Assembly (NCBI GenBank): GCA_009923495.1
Contig: RFTJ01000010.1
Span: forward strand, 1 to 42,299
DNA length: 42,299 bases
Origin: Actinomycetota bacterium
Lineage (GTDB): Bacteria; Actinomycetota; Actinomycetes; S36-B12; UBA5976
Reading direction: 5' to 3'
How positions within the stretch are numbered: position 1 is the stretch's first letter; each line of letters opens with the position of its first letter. The position numbers and the translations under genes are program-made. This document shows, piece after piece, positions 1 to 7,321 of the stretch. The notes under the pieces were generated by a model. That model did no database searches. It was given only the letters and a program-made list of their open reading frames with translations, and was not told the origin of the DNA.

Positions 1-456
1 TCGCGTGGCTTGAAGTCGATTGTGGTGCGAAGTGACGAGGGCCTTGATGAACTTTCAACCTCAAGTCCTTCGCAAGTTTGGGATGTGACTGACGGCTCAG
101 TGCGACACAGCGTGCTCGACCCAGCCAGCCTCGGTTTAGCGCCCGCAACTATTGAGCATCTACGCGGTGGCGATCCAGCATTTAACGCCGATGTGATTCG
201 AGCGATTGTCTCGGGTCGCAGTGACGGCAACTTCGCTTACATTCGTGATGTGGTTGCGTTGAATGCCGCTGGAGCTTTGGTGGCCTATGACGCCGCTGGG
301 GGACTAGCTCACTTTGGCGATGTTTCCGAGCCAGTCGCATCGCGCACCGCTAAGGCGCTGCCAGTTGCGTACCAGTCGCTTGATTCTGGCGCGGCGGCGA
401 CTGTTTTGAATGTGTTGATTTCAGTAAGCCAGCGCTTTGCGTTAAGCGCGAACTAA
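1..456 (+). CDS. trpD: Anthranilate phosphoribosyltransferase, C-terminal part (cut by window start)
   Basis: The reading frame is open from base 1 and only the last ~151 residues are present. TrpD transfers a phosphoribosyl group from PRPP to anthranilate in tryptophan synthesis, in the cytoplasm. The fragment has the family's C-terminal pattern: a GLDELS stretch, then VWDV.DG, LDPASLGL, an LRGGDPAFNA segment and the helix DVVALNAAGALVAY. A TTG at base 10 could be misread as a start, but the homology-like sequence begins before it, so the true start lies outside. It converges with the exonuclease gene with only about 10 bases between the stop codons, which leaves no room for a normal terminator. 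trpD next to a DnaQ-like exonuclease and pimB' is the order I recall from Mycobacterium. Family assignment is confident; the N-terminal half cannot be assessed. Confidence 0.9.
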   Translation, partial: SRGLKSIVVRSDEGLDELSTSSPSQVWDVTDGSVRHSVLDPASLGLAPATIEHLRGGDPAFNADVIRAIVSGRSDGNFAYIRDVVALNAAGALVAYDAAGGLAHFGDVSEPVASRTAKALPVAYQSLDSGAAATVLNVLISVSQRFALSAN

Positions 457-466
457 TTGCGCAGAA

Positions 467-1087
467 TTACTTTTTCGAATCAGCACTTACTCGTTGCACA
501 GCGATATCAATTAAATTCCATAGAACTTCGGTCGTGGCTTTGGCATCATCAAGTGCGCGGTGATTCGGAGCAGTGGGTACGGCAAAATGATTTGCCAATG
601 TATCGAGTTTGTAGTTGTCGACGGTGCCTCTAGGTAAGAATCGATTAGCAAACTTGACTGTGTCTAAAGTTGTTGGACTCGGCCAATTGATGTCATGTCG
701 TGCGCAGCCTGCCTTCAAGAACCCAACATCAAACGGGGCATTGTGGGCAACCAAAATTGGGTAGCCGGTTGTTTGATCTTCAACATGAAATTCAGCGAAG
801 TCCAGGAACTCGGCCAGTGCTATATCGGGTGTTGGAGCATCATCAATGTGACTTTGGGAAATTCCGGTAATTTCGGTGATGCGCCAAGGAATCGACACGC
901 CCGCGTTCACAAAAGTTTGAAATTCTTCTAAAACTTCGGTGCCACGAATTTTTACCGCGCCGATTTCGGTGATTGCCGAAAAGCTAGAAGAAAAGCCAGT
1001 GGTTTCAAGGTCAACGATCACAAAAACGCTGTCGGTCCAAAGCCGGCCCAATGGGGAGCGGTTCAGTATGAATCCAACATCAAGCAT
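467..1087 (-). CDS. DnaQ-like 3'-5' exonuclease (DEDDh family)
   Basis: A 206-residue single-domain exonuclease. All three DEDDh motifs are visible: ExoI DLETTG with Asp26 and Glu28, ExoII HNAPFD with Asp120, and ExoIII HRALDDA with His176 and Asp181. The family removes nucleotides from 3' ends using two metal ions, as in the proofreading epsilon subunit of DNA polymerase III or stand-alone nucleases. The mycobacterial protein at this position is, as I recall, a fusion of such a domain with a UvrC-like nuclease. Here the UvrC-like part is absent, so this is a minimal version. There is no signal peptide or membrane segment. The ATG at 1087 is preceded by a GAGG-like site. Whether it works in proofreading, repair or RNA processing cannot be told from sequence. 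Confidence 0.87.
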   Translation of the reverse strand: MLDVGFILNRSPLGRLWTDSVFVIVDLETTGFSSSFSAITEIGAVKIRGTEVLEEFQTFVNAGVSIPWRITEITGISQSHIDDAPTPDIALAEFLDFAEFHVEDQTTGYPILVAHNAPFDVGFLKAGCARHDINWPSPTTLDTVKFANRFLPRGTVDNYKLDTLANHFAVPTAPNHRALDDAKATTEVLWNLIDIAVQRVSADSKK

Positions 1088-1222
1088 TTAAAACCTCAAT
1101 CTAGGCACTGACTAAACCTTAGGGCTAGATGCCGACAAAAAATGTCAGAGGCGCAAATTACTTTTGAGTTAATTCAAGACCCGTCCCATCGGTAGAAACT
1201 GCAAGTCCCCTAAGGAGTAGCC

Positions 1223-1441
1223 GTGTTAATAGATTGCCAAACTTGCGTTGTCCGCGACATTGAATGTGGTGACTGTGTCGTCACCGCGTTACTTGGACCT
1301 ATGCCGTCATCAATTGAGCAGGATGCGCCAGTGCTACAAGTTCTGGCCGATGCCGGATTAGTAAAGCCACTGCGCTTGATTAAAGGTTCGGGCTCTGCTA
1401 ACTCGGATGTTAATTCCGATGGAGCCAGCGCAACTGGCTAA
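1223..1441 (+). CDS. Small Cys-rich conserved-looking protein, possible zinc binder
   Basis: A 72-residue protein from a GTG start, preceded by a good AAGGAG ribosome site at 1214-1219. The N-terminal 20 residues carry four cysteines in the pattern CQTC ... CGDC (Cys5, Cys8, Cys15, Cys18), which could bind one zinc or form two disulfides. The middle is a short helical segment (VLQVLADAGLV) and the C-terminus is a Ser/Asn/Gly-rich tail. No signal peptide is seen, so it is probably cytoplasmic. It lies directly upstream of pimB' on the same strand, about 76 bases away, and may be co-transcribed with it. I think similar small DCxxCVV proteins occur near this locus in other Actinobacteria, but I cannot name a family or function. 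The coding call rests on the strong ribosome site and the ordered cysteine spacing. Confidence 0.72.
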   Translation: MLIDCQTCVVRDIECGDCVVTALLGPMPSSIEQDAPVLQVLADAGLVKPLRLIKGSGSANSDVNSDGASATG

Positions 1442-1517
1442 CCGCATTAGGGCAAGATGGACTCATGTGGTTTGAGGGTCAATCCGGCGCGGGGCGCAGT
1501 AGTGCGGTGGCAGCCGC

Positions 1518-2648
1518 ATGACCCATACCGTGTTCGTAACCAACGACTTCCCGCCACGCTCCGGTGGCATCCAAACTTTTGTGTATGAACTCGTTCGCAG
1601 GTTTAATCCCGCTGATGTGACCGTTGTTACCTCAAAGTTTGCTGGAGATGCCGAGTTTGATGCCCAGCAGGCCTATCGAGTTGTGCGCAGTGCACATGCT
1701 GTTTTATTGCCAACTAATTCAACCTTTAAATTAGTTCGCCAAGTTATTGCCGAGACTGGGGCAACTCGCGTGGTGTTCGGCGCAGCAGCTCCACTTGCCT
1801 TGATGACACCTAAACTTCGACCACTCGGTGTTACCAAAATCGTGGCGCTAACTCATGGTCATGAAGTTGGCTGGGCGCGCACACCAGTCACCTCTTCTGC
1901 GATTCGCAAGATTGGCACATCGGTTGATGTGCTTACTTACCTAGGTGACTACACCAAAACTCGCATTGCCACAGCGCTGCGCAAACAAGATCAAAACAAG
2001 TTAGTGAAACTGGCGCCCGCAGTGGATCCGGTGTTATTCAATCCGTCTCAGTTGGCTTCGGCGAATGTGTTGCGCGAACAGATCGGGTTTAGCGGTCGGC
2101 CGACAATTGTTTGTGTTTCGCGCTTAATGGCACGCAAAGGTCAAGACGCTCTTATCGATGCATTGCCTGCAATTGCTCGCGAAGTTTCAAATGTAGCGCT
2201 TGTGATTGTGGGCGATGGTCCTTATCGCGGGGCGCTTGAGAAGAAAGTTCGCGAGCTAGGGTTGCAAAATTCGGTGCACTTTGCCGGCCGAGTTGATTAT
2301 GCGAACTTGCCTACTTGGTATCTAACGGGCGATGTATTTGCCATGCCATGTCGCACCCGAAATGCGGGCTGGGATGTTGAAGGCTTAGGCATTGTTTATC
2401 TAGAAGCGTCGGCAAGTGGCTTACCAGTTATTGCTGGCGATTCTGGTGGCGCGCCAGATGCGGTGCTAAACGGACAGACCGGCTTAGTTGTGCAGGGGCG
2501 AAGTCAGGAAGAGATTGTTCGAGCTTGTGTGCGATTACTCAATGACGAACCGCTTCGCAAACAACTTGGCGCTGCTGGCCGAATTTGGATTGAACAGCAC
2601 TGGACTTGGGATAACGCCGCTACTACCTTAAAACTGCTTCTGGATTAG
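1518..2648 (+). CDS. pimB': GDP-mannose-dependent alpha-(1->6)-phosphatidylinositol monomannoside mannosyltransferase (PimB', GT4)
   Basis: A 376-residue GT-B glycosyltransferase of family GT4, close in length to mycobacterial PimB' (about 385). The start of the protein, TNDFPPRSGGIQ (residues 8-19), is the signature of this subgroup. Later blocks also match: FGAAAPLALM, THGHEVGW, SRLMARKGQD, the CRTRNAGWDVEGLGIVYLEA donor-site region with the EX7E-type motif, and AGDSGGAPDAV. The enzyme adds the second mannose to phosphatidylinositol monomannoside on the inner face of the membrane, starting PIM/lipomannan synthesis. An in-frame stop at 1500 limits the start to ATG 1518 or GTG 1530, and no clear Shine-Dalgarno is seen. 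The last four bases overlap the convergent GT87 gene. Neighbouring GT87 and mptA genes support the PIM/lipomannan context. Confidence 0.9.
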   Translation: MTHTVFVTNDFPPRSGGIQTFVYELVRRFNPADVTVVTSKFAGDAEFDAQQAYRVVRSAHAVLLPTNSTFKLVRQVIAETGATRVVFGAAAPLALMTPKLRPLGVTKIVALTHGHEVGWARTPVTSSAIRKIGTSVDVLTYLGDYTKTRIATALRKQDQNKLVKLAPAVDPVLFNPSQLASANVLREQIGFSGRPTIVCVSRLMARKGQDALIDALPAIAREVSNVALVIVGDGPYRGALEKKVRELGLQNSVHFAGRVDYANLPTWYLTGDVFAMPCRTRNAGWDVEGLGIVYLEASASGLPVIAGDSGGAPDAVLNGQTGLVVQGRSQEEIVRACVRLLNDEPLRKQLGAAGRIWIEQHWTWDNAATTLKLLLD

Positions 2649-3928
2649 TTGGCCGGCTTCAACCGCTTAACTACATTGCGCCAACACATCACGGTTGCCG
2701 CAACCAAGCAGACAATACGCAAAGTTTGAATCATCACTCCATCGGTATGAAGAAGCTGGAAGTTGCTGTACTTCCCAGGGAACAGGTATTGACCAAGTGC
2801 CACTGAAGTTAACAGCAGGCCAGCGATGGTCCAGAAGCGTGGTTGTTGACTAAAAGCAGCCACGGCCAAAAGTCCCATTACCCAGATTGAATATTGCGGT
2901 GAAAGCACTCGGCTCGTACACATTGAAATTAAAACGGCAAGTAAGGCAATGTCGGCACCAGGAATTGCTTCGAGTCGGCCCTGCCAACGCCACCAAGCCA
3001 GAATTGCGATCAAGATCACCAACACCAGAGTCATGGCCAGTGAGACATATTTTGTTCCTGGTCCATTAACTTCCCAAGAACCGTAGCGAAACGCAATGGC
3101 ATTGCGATCATCTTTTTGACCAAACATCATGTAGGGCAGAGCGCCGATTGATTCAATCTGTAACCCACGCTTACCCTGGCCAGTGATGAAGGACAAACTG
3201 CCCGGCCACCACAAATATAAGAGTGCGGTCACCGAAACACTTACGCCAGCAAACCACAAGAAACCTTCTTTAAATTTCGATTTAGCTAGCCCAAGTAAGC
3301 CAAAGACTGGCCACACTTTTAGCAAAAAGCCAAGGGCGATGAAGATGCCAAAGCGTCTGGCACTTGTTGTTGCAAGTAGGGCAGCAACAATAGCAAGTGT
3401 TGGAAAAACGTCAAAGCGGCCAACTTGTAGTGGACCAACTAATAGCGGCGCGCTCAACCAAATCAAAGCTGGGATGTAGTTGGCCTTGCTGGCAACTCGA
3501 CCATTTGCGTATTTCTGCTGCCGGCCTGCCCAAATCAAGAGTCCCAACAGAACAGCATCAGCTGCTATTGCAAGTGAGATGAAGCCCGACATGCCGGTGT
3601 GAATTTTGACACCAAGGATAAATATCATTGCTGCTAGCGCCGGATATTGCCAAGCATCATTTGTCCAAAGTTGATCGGTTGGAATGCCCGGACCATTTGG
3701 GAAAGTTCCCTTAGCAATATTGAATCCCCAGAAGTCATAAAGCGTGACATCAGAAAACAGCGCCTTGCCATTTGGGTAGTTAATCCACTGTAAGCCTGCA
3801 GCCGCTGCCCAATATCGGGTTGCGATAAATGCGCTGACAATTAATCCAATGATCAGCGCTGGATGCACTTCCAGGGCTGTAGTTTGAGGCTTGCGTACTG
3901 CTTGAACTTTAGGCTTTTTCGTGGCCAT
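2645..3928 (-). CDS. GT87-family polyprenol-phosphate-mannose-type mannosyltransferase, multi-pass membrane protein
   Basis: A 427-residue hydrophobic GT-C type protein with roughly nine to eleven membrane segments and a short basic N-terminus (MATKKPKVQAVRKP). The first extracytoplasmic loop contains FSDVTLYDFWGF, with the acidic residues expected for a lipid-linked sugar transferase; GT87 members such as PimE and MptC use polyprenyl-phosphate-mannose. The conserved-looking GRFDVFP and RVLSPQYSIWV segments also fit the family. It probably adds mannose to a PIM or lipomannan precursor on the outer face of the membrane; exact linkage cannot be read from sequence. It starts 8 bases after the acyl-CoA ligase stop and is probably in that operon. 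Its stop overlaps that of convergent pimB' by four bases. Confidence 0.8.
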   Translation of the reverse strand: MATKKPKVQAVRKPQTTALEVHPALIIGLIVSAFIATRYWAAAAGLQWINYPNGKALFSDVTLYDFWGFNIAKGTFPNGPGIPTDQLWTNDAWQYPALAAMIFILGVKIHTGMSGFISLAIAADAVLLGLLIWAGRQQKYANGRVASKANYIPALIWLSAPLLVGPLQVGRFDVFPTLAIVAALLATTSARRFGIFIALGFLLKVWPVFGLLGLAKSKFKEGFLWFAGVSVSVTALLYLWWPGSLSFITGQGKRGLQIESIGALPYMMFGQKDDRNAIAFRYGSWEVNGPGTKYVSLAMTLVLVILIAILAWWRWQGRLEAIPGADIALLAVLISMCTSRVLSPQYSIWVMGLLAVAAFSQQPRFWTIAGLLLTSVALGQYLFPGKYSNFQLLHTDGVMIQTLRIVCLVAATVMCWRNVVKRLKPAN

Positions 3929-3936
3929 GGCTTCCT

Positions 3937-5733
3937 CTAGCGATACATGCTGGCGATTTGCTCAGCGAAATCTACGGTAATCAAATGCCGACGAATACTT
4001 AACTTCGGGGTCAAATAGCCATTGTCAATGGTGAGGTCGTGCGGCAAGATAACAAATTTTTTAATCGCCTCAGAATTAGAGACCGCTTTATTAGCATCGT
4101 TCACCGCTTGCTGGACTAAGGCCCGAACTTCCTTGCTAGTGACCAATTGAGCCATTGGTTCTTTTGCAATCTTGTTAGCTTCCAAGATCGCAGGTAGTGC
4201 ATCTTCATCAAGAGTCACTAGGGCTGCGATGTAGGGCAGGGCGTCACCAACTACTACACACTGACTAATTAACGGGTGGGCCCGAAGCCGATCTTCAAGC
4301 ACCGCTGGCGCAACATTTTTGCCGCCGGCAGTGACGATTAATTCCTTTTTCCGTCCAGTTATCCTCAGGAAGCCCGCCGAATCTAGCTCGCCAATGTCAC
4401 CGCTATGTAGCCAGCCATCTTCGCCGAGCAGTTCAGCAGTTGCCGCCTCGTTATTCCAGTAGCCCTTAAAGATGTGATGACCGCGCAGTAGCACTTCGCC
4501 GTCATCGGCAATGCGCACGCCGGTGCCTGGAACCGGTTTGCCAACCGTGCCGATCTTTAGCGCTTGCGGTCGATTCACTGTGGCTCCAGCAGTGGTTTCG
4601 GTCATGCCGTAGCCTTCCAAAATCATGATGCCAAGTCCACGATAGAAATGCCCAAGCCGTGCGCCTAATGATGCGCCACCGGAGATGGCATGCGTGACGC
4701 GACCACCCATGGCTGTGCGCAGCTTGCTGTACACCAACTTGTCGAAAAGTGAATGCTGGAATTTCAAAATAAGCGAGGCTTTGCCGTTCTCGGTCGCTTT
4801 GCTGTAGGCAATCGCAACGGCTGCTGCCTTGTCAAAAATTCTGCCTTTGATGGGACTTTCTTTTTGCGCGTTGGTGCCAGCGGTGTTGTAGACCTTTTCA
4901 AATACCCGAGGCACCGCCAATAAGAATGTTGGCTTGAAGGATTGCAGTTGCTTTAACAAGGCAGTTGGATTGGGGCAATGCCCAATAGTTACTCGGCCAC
5001 GAAACATCGCCAGTTCGATCATTCGCCCGAATACATGTGCAAGAGGCAGGAACAGCAATGTGGAAGCTTCAGGAGTTCCAAAAACCTCCGGCAAGATTTG
5101 AATCAAGTTGTCACATTCCGCCATGAAGTTGCCATGAGTAAGCATGCAGCCTTTTGGCCGACCGGTTGTGCCCGAGGTATAGATAATCGTGGCAATGTCT
5201 TCAGGCGTTGCTTTGGTACGTCGCTGCTCCAACACCTCATCAGAAATTTCTTGCCCACGAGTGGTCAGGTCAGCCAGAGCGCCTTCGGAAAATACATATC
5301 GATTTGTCATTTTCGGCAATCGTTCAGCAACCTCATTGAAGGAAACTACATTTCGGTTAGTTTCAAAAAAAGTTGCCACCACATTGGCATCCGACATCAT
5401 CCATTCGATTTGCTCGGGGGACGAAGTCTCATAGATTGGCACGCTGATTGCCCCCGCATACCAGATGGCATAGTCGACAACCGACCATTCATACACAGTG
5501 CGTGCAAAGATGGCGATTCGGTCGCCAGTGGCAATCCCGTCTGCAATTAAACCCTTGGCAACGCCGCGTACTTGATTGCGAAAGTGCACACTCGAAATTG
5601 GATTCCACCCAGCATCTGAAGCAGTGGCAAAAACAGCGTGTTCTGGATGAGCTCTGGCATTGTATTCAACGTGGTCGGATAGGTTGCCAGTGGAAATTTG
5701 TGGGGCGAGTGGCGGCTCAAAAAGTTCGCGCAT
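3937..5733 (-). CDS. Long-chain fatty acid--CoA ligase (AMP-forming, FadD15-like)
   Basis: A 598-residue ANL-superfamily enzyme. It shows the P-loop YTSGTTGRPKGCMLTHGN, the LPLAHVFGR block, the GYGMTETT motif and the hinge region GWLHSGDIGELD ... ITGRKKELIVTAGGKN with the conserved basic residues. The family activates fatty acids with ATP to acyl-adenylate and then acyl-CoA. The full-length architecture with the long-chain-type linker matches the ligase that sits next to pimB' in mycobacteria (FadD15). It starts at ATG 5733 with a GAGG-like site about ten bases upstream and precedes the GT87 gene. Together with the divergent acyltransferase plsC it suggests acyl supply for membrane phospholipids or acylated PIMs. 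Chain-length preference is unknown. Confidence 0.9.
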   Translation of the reverse strand: MRELFEPPLAPQISTGNLSDHVEYNARAHPEHAVFATASDAGWNPISSVHFRNQVRGVAKGLIADGIATGDRIAIFARTVYEWSVVDYAIWYAGAISVPIYETSSPEQIEWMMSDANVVATFFETNRNVVSFNEVAERLPKMTNRYVFSEGALADLTTRGQEISDEVLEQRRTKATPEDIATIIYTSGTTGRPKGCMLTHGNFMAECDNLIQILPEVFGTPEASTLLFLPLAHVFGRMIELAMFRGRVTIGHCPNPTALLKQLQSFKPTFLLAVPRVFEKVYNTAGTNAQKESPIKGRIFDKAAAVAIAYSKATENGKASLILKFQHSLFDKLVYSKLRTAMGGRVTHAISGGASLGARLGHFYRGLGIMILEGYGMTETTAGATVNRPQALKIGTVGKPVPGTGVRIADDGEVLLRGHHIFKGYWNNEAATAELLGEDGWLHSGDIGELDSAGFLRITGRKKELIVTAGGKNVAPAVLEDRLRAHPLISQCVVVGDALPYIAALVTLDEDALPAILEANKIAKEPMAQLVTSKEVRALVQQAVNDANKAVSNSEAIKKFVILPHDLTIDNGYLTPKLSIRRHLITVDFAEQIASMYR

Positions 5734-5832
5734 CTGACTGAAACCTCACTTCGCTATTTCCGAAAAGATTACTTAAGTGTGGCAGGTTTAGCGACTTAAA
5801 TTTGGGCTAACCCCACTTTTTCGGCAAGTGTT

Positions 5833-5861
5833 TTGCAGTTGGGGCCCAGGGTGACTAGCGT
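5833..5861 (+). promoter_or_regulatory. Promoter for plsC, apparently leaderless
   Basis: A -35-like TTGCAG (5833-5838) is followed by a 17-base spacer and a -10-like TAGCGT (5856-5861). Seven bases after the -10 comes GTG 5869, so transcription would start at or next to the start codon. This spacing is the basis for choosing GTG 5869 as the plsC start. Confidence 0.5.
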
Positions 5862-5868
5862 ATTGGTT

Positions 5869-6573
5869 GTGTCAGAATCTGAAGGCTTTTACAAGTTTCT
5901 CAAAAATGTGGCAATTGGCCCAGCTATCGACGTGTCGTTTCACCCTTGGGTAATTGGGCTGGAGAACATTCCGGCTGAAGGTGGAGCAATTCTGGCCAGC
6001 AACCATTTGTCATTTTCTGATTCAATCTTTTTGCCCGTTAAAGTGCCGCGCAAGATCACGTTTTTGGCCAAGAGTGAGTACTTCACTGGAACTGGTGTAA
6101 AAGGGAAAGTGACGGCTGCATTCTTTAAAGGAGCTGGCCAGGTTCCAGTCGATCGAACTGGTGGCCGCAATGCAAGTACCGCGGCTATCGACACCGGCGT
6201 TCGAATCCTCAAAGAAGGAAACTTGCTTGGTATTTATCCAGAAGGCACACGGTCACCAGATGGAAAGTTGTATCGCGGTAAAACTGGCGTCGCCCGAATG
6301 GCACTGGAGGCACGCGTACCCGTTATTCCGATCGGCATGATCAATACCGATAAAGTGCAACCGATTGGTCGGACTAGACCAAACTTCAACGTCGATGTCG
6401 GCATTCGAATTGGAAAGCCACTTGATTTCTCGCGCTACTACGGAATGGAAGAAGATCGGTTTGTTCTTCGTTCACTCACCGACGAAATCATGTACAAGAT
6501 CATGGAACTGACCCACCAAGAGTATGTCGATATGTACGCATCTCGTGCCAAGGCGAAGCGTCCAGAAAGTTAA
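5869..6573 (+). CDS. plsC: 1-acyl-sn-glycerol-3-phosphate acyltransferase (PlsC family)
   Basis: About 234 residues from GTG 5869. The acyltransferase motif NHLSFSD (NHx4D) is followed by the FLAKSEYF segment, the GQVPVDR block and the YPEGTRSPDG substrate-binding motif, then VPVIPIGMI. The family acylates lysophosphatidic acid at the sn-2 position to give phosphatidic acid at the inner membrane face. The start is ambiguous: TTG 5833 and GTG 5851 are in frame. GTG 5869 is preferred because family members begin about there (SEGFYKFLKN) and because a -10-like box lies 7 bases upstream. It is divergent from the acyl-CoA ligase. Its position between fadD15-like and aroG genes matches the mycobacterial acyltransferase neighbour, so acylation of a PIM-type lipid is an alternative role. 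Confidence 0.87.
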   Translation: MSESEGFYKFLKNVAIGPAIDVSFHPWVIGLENIPAEGGAILASNHLSFSDSIFLPVKVPRKITFLAKSEYFTGTGVKGKVTAAFFKGAGQVPVDRTGGRNASTAAIDTGVRILKEGNLLGIYPEGTRSPDGKLYRGKTGVARMALEARVPVIPIGMINTDKVQPIGRTRPNFNVDVGIRIGKPLDFSRYYGMEEDRFVLRSLTDEIMYKIMELTHQEYVDMYASRAKAKRPES

Positions 6574-6680
6574 GTTGCTAGCCTTTGGCCCTGTTAAATG
6601 GCGAACCCCGCGCTTGGCACACACTTGGCGCTAATCAATTCGCAAAGCCCGCTGGCAACCTCACAAATCCGCCTATTTGT

Positions 6681-6717
6681 CTGACACTTTGTCAGAATTA
6701 AAAATTGAATTTTCAAT
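6681..6717. promoter_or_regulatory. Two adjacent palindromes upstream of the secreted NCS-like gene
   Basis: CTGACA-CTT-TGTCAG (6681-6695) is a perfect inverted repeat with a 3-base centre, and ATTGAA-TT-TTCAAT (6704-6717) is a second perfect one with a 2-base centre. They lie in the 156-base gap before the gene that starts at 6730. No T-run follows the first, so it is not a standard terminator. They could be operator sites for a dimeric repressor, or the first could be the end of plsC transcription. A -10-like TAGTTT (6717-6722) lies seven bases before GTG 6730. Confidence 0.35.
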
Positions 6718-6729
6718 AGTTTTCTATTT

Positions 6730-7233
6730 GTGAAGTTTGCAAAAATCCTGATTGCTCTTGGACTTTGTTTGGTGATGCCGTTAAGTAGTATTGCCGCCAC
6801 AACTAAGGGCAAATCGGCATCAGGTCGAGGTGCTTCCGGTCAGATTTTGACAGTAACTCCAGCCCGAGCCGTAGTTGACGGGCAAACCTTGACGGTAGTT
6901 GGAAAAAAGTACAACCGCGATTTTGGAATCTATGTCGCTTTTTGTGAAATGCCCAAACCGAACACTAAGCCTGAACATTGCTACGGCGGAATCAACATCA
7001 AGGGCTCATCAAAAGGATCTATTTGGATTACCTCACACAAGCCGTGGTTTGTGCCATCGAGTGCGGTGAAGAAATTCACCAAGCTGGGCTCATTTCAAGT
7101 GAAAGTAACCGTTGCCCGCATGATTGACGAGACAGATTGCAAAGTCACCAAATGTGCCGTCGTTACTCGAGCTGATCACACCGACAGTGAGAACCGAAGT
7201 GCAGATGTAATCGTGCCAATCACATTCAAATAA
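6730..7233 (+). CDS. Secreted neocarzinostatin-like single-domain protein
   Basis: A 167-residue protein from a GTG start. Residues 1-23 form a signal peptide (KFAKILIALGLCLVMPLSS core, AA end). The mature part after a Gly/Ser-rich stretch has one beta-rich domain: VTPARAVVDGQTLTVVG, then IYVAFC with a C-x11-C pair (Cys72, Cys84) and a C-x4-C pair (Cys137, Cys142), then RADHTDSENRSADVIVPITF. The layout matches the neocarzinostatin/macromomycin fold (VTP..GLSDG opening, C-x9-C and DC-x4-C disulfides), an immunoglobulin-like apoprotein known for carrying enediyne chromophores. No enediyne genes are near, so chromophore binding is not implied. The same domain occurs twice in the next gene, 88 bases downstream. 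Function unknown; an exported ligand-binding or surface protein is plausible. Confidence 0.72.
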   Translation: MKFAKILIALGLCLVMPLSSIAATTKGKSASGRGASGQILTVTPARAVVDGQTLTVVGKKYNRDFGIYVAFCEMPKPNTKPEHCYGGINIKGSSKGSIWITSHKPWFVPSSAVKKFTKLGSFQVKVTVARMIDETDCKVTKCAVVTRADHTDSENRSADVIVPITFK

Positions 7234-7321
7234 AACTTCGAGAGGTCTACAAATTCAGGCAAAACAGCAAGTTATCAATGCAAGACAAGTCATCTCGAAA
7301 CGCAAATACAGAAGGAACATC

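Noticed and set aside
4978-5741. Plus-strand ORFs (such as 4978-5550) opposite the acyl-CoA ligase gene
   Set aside because: The opposite strand encodes a full-length enzyme with all motifs; these frames have atypical composition and no motif.
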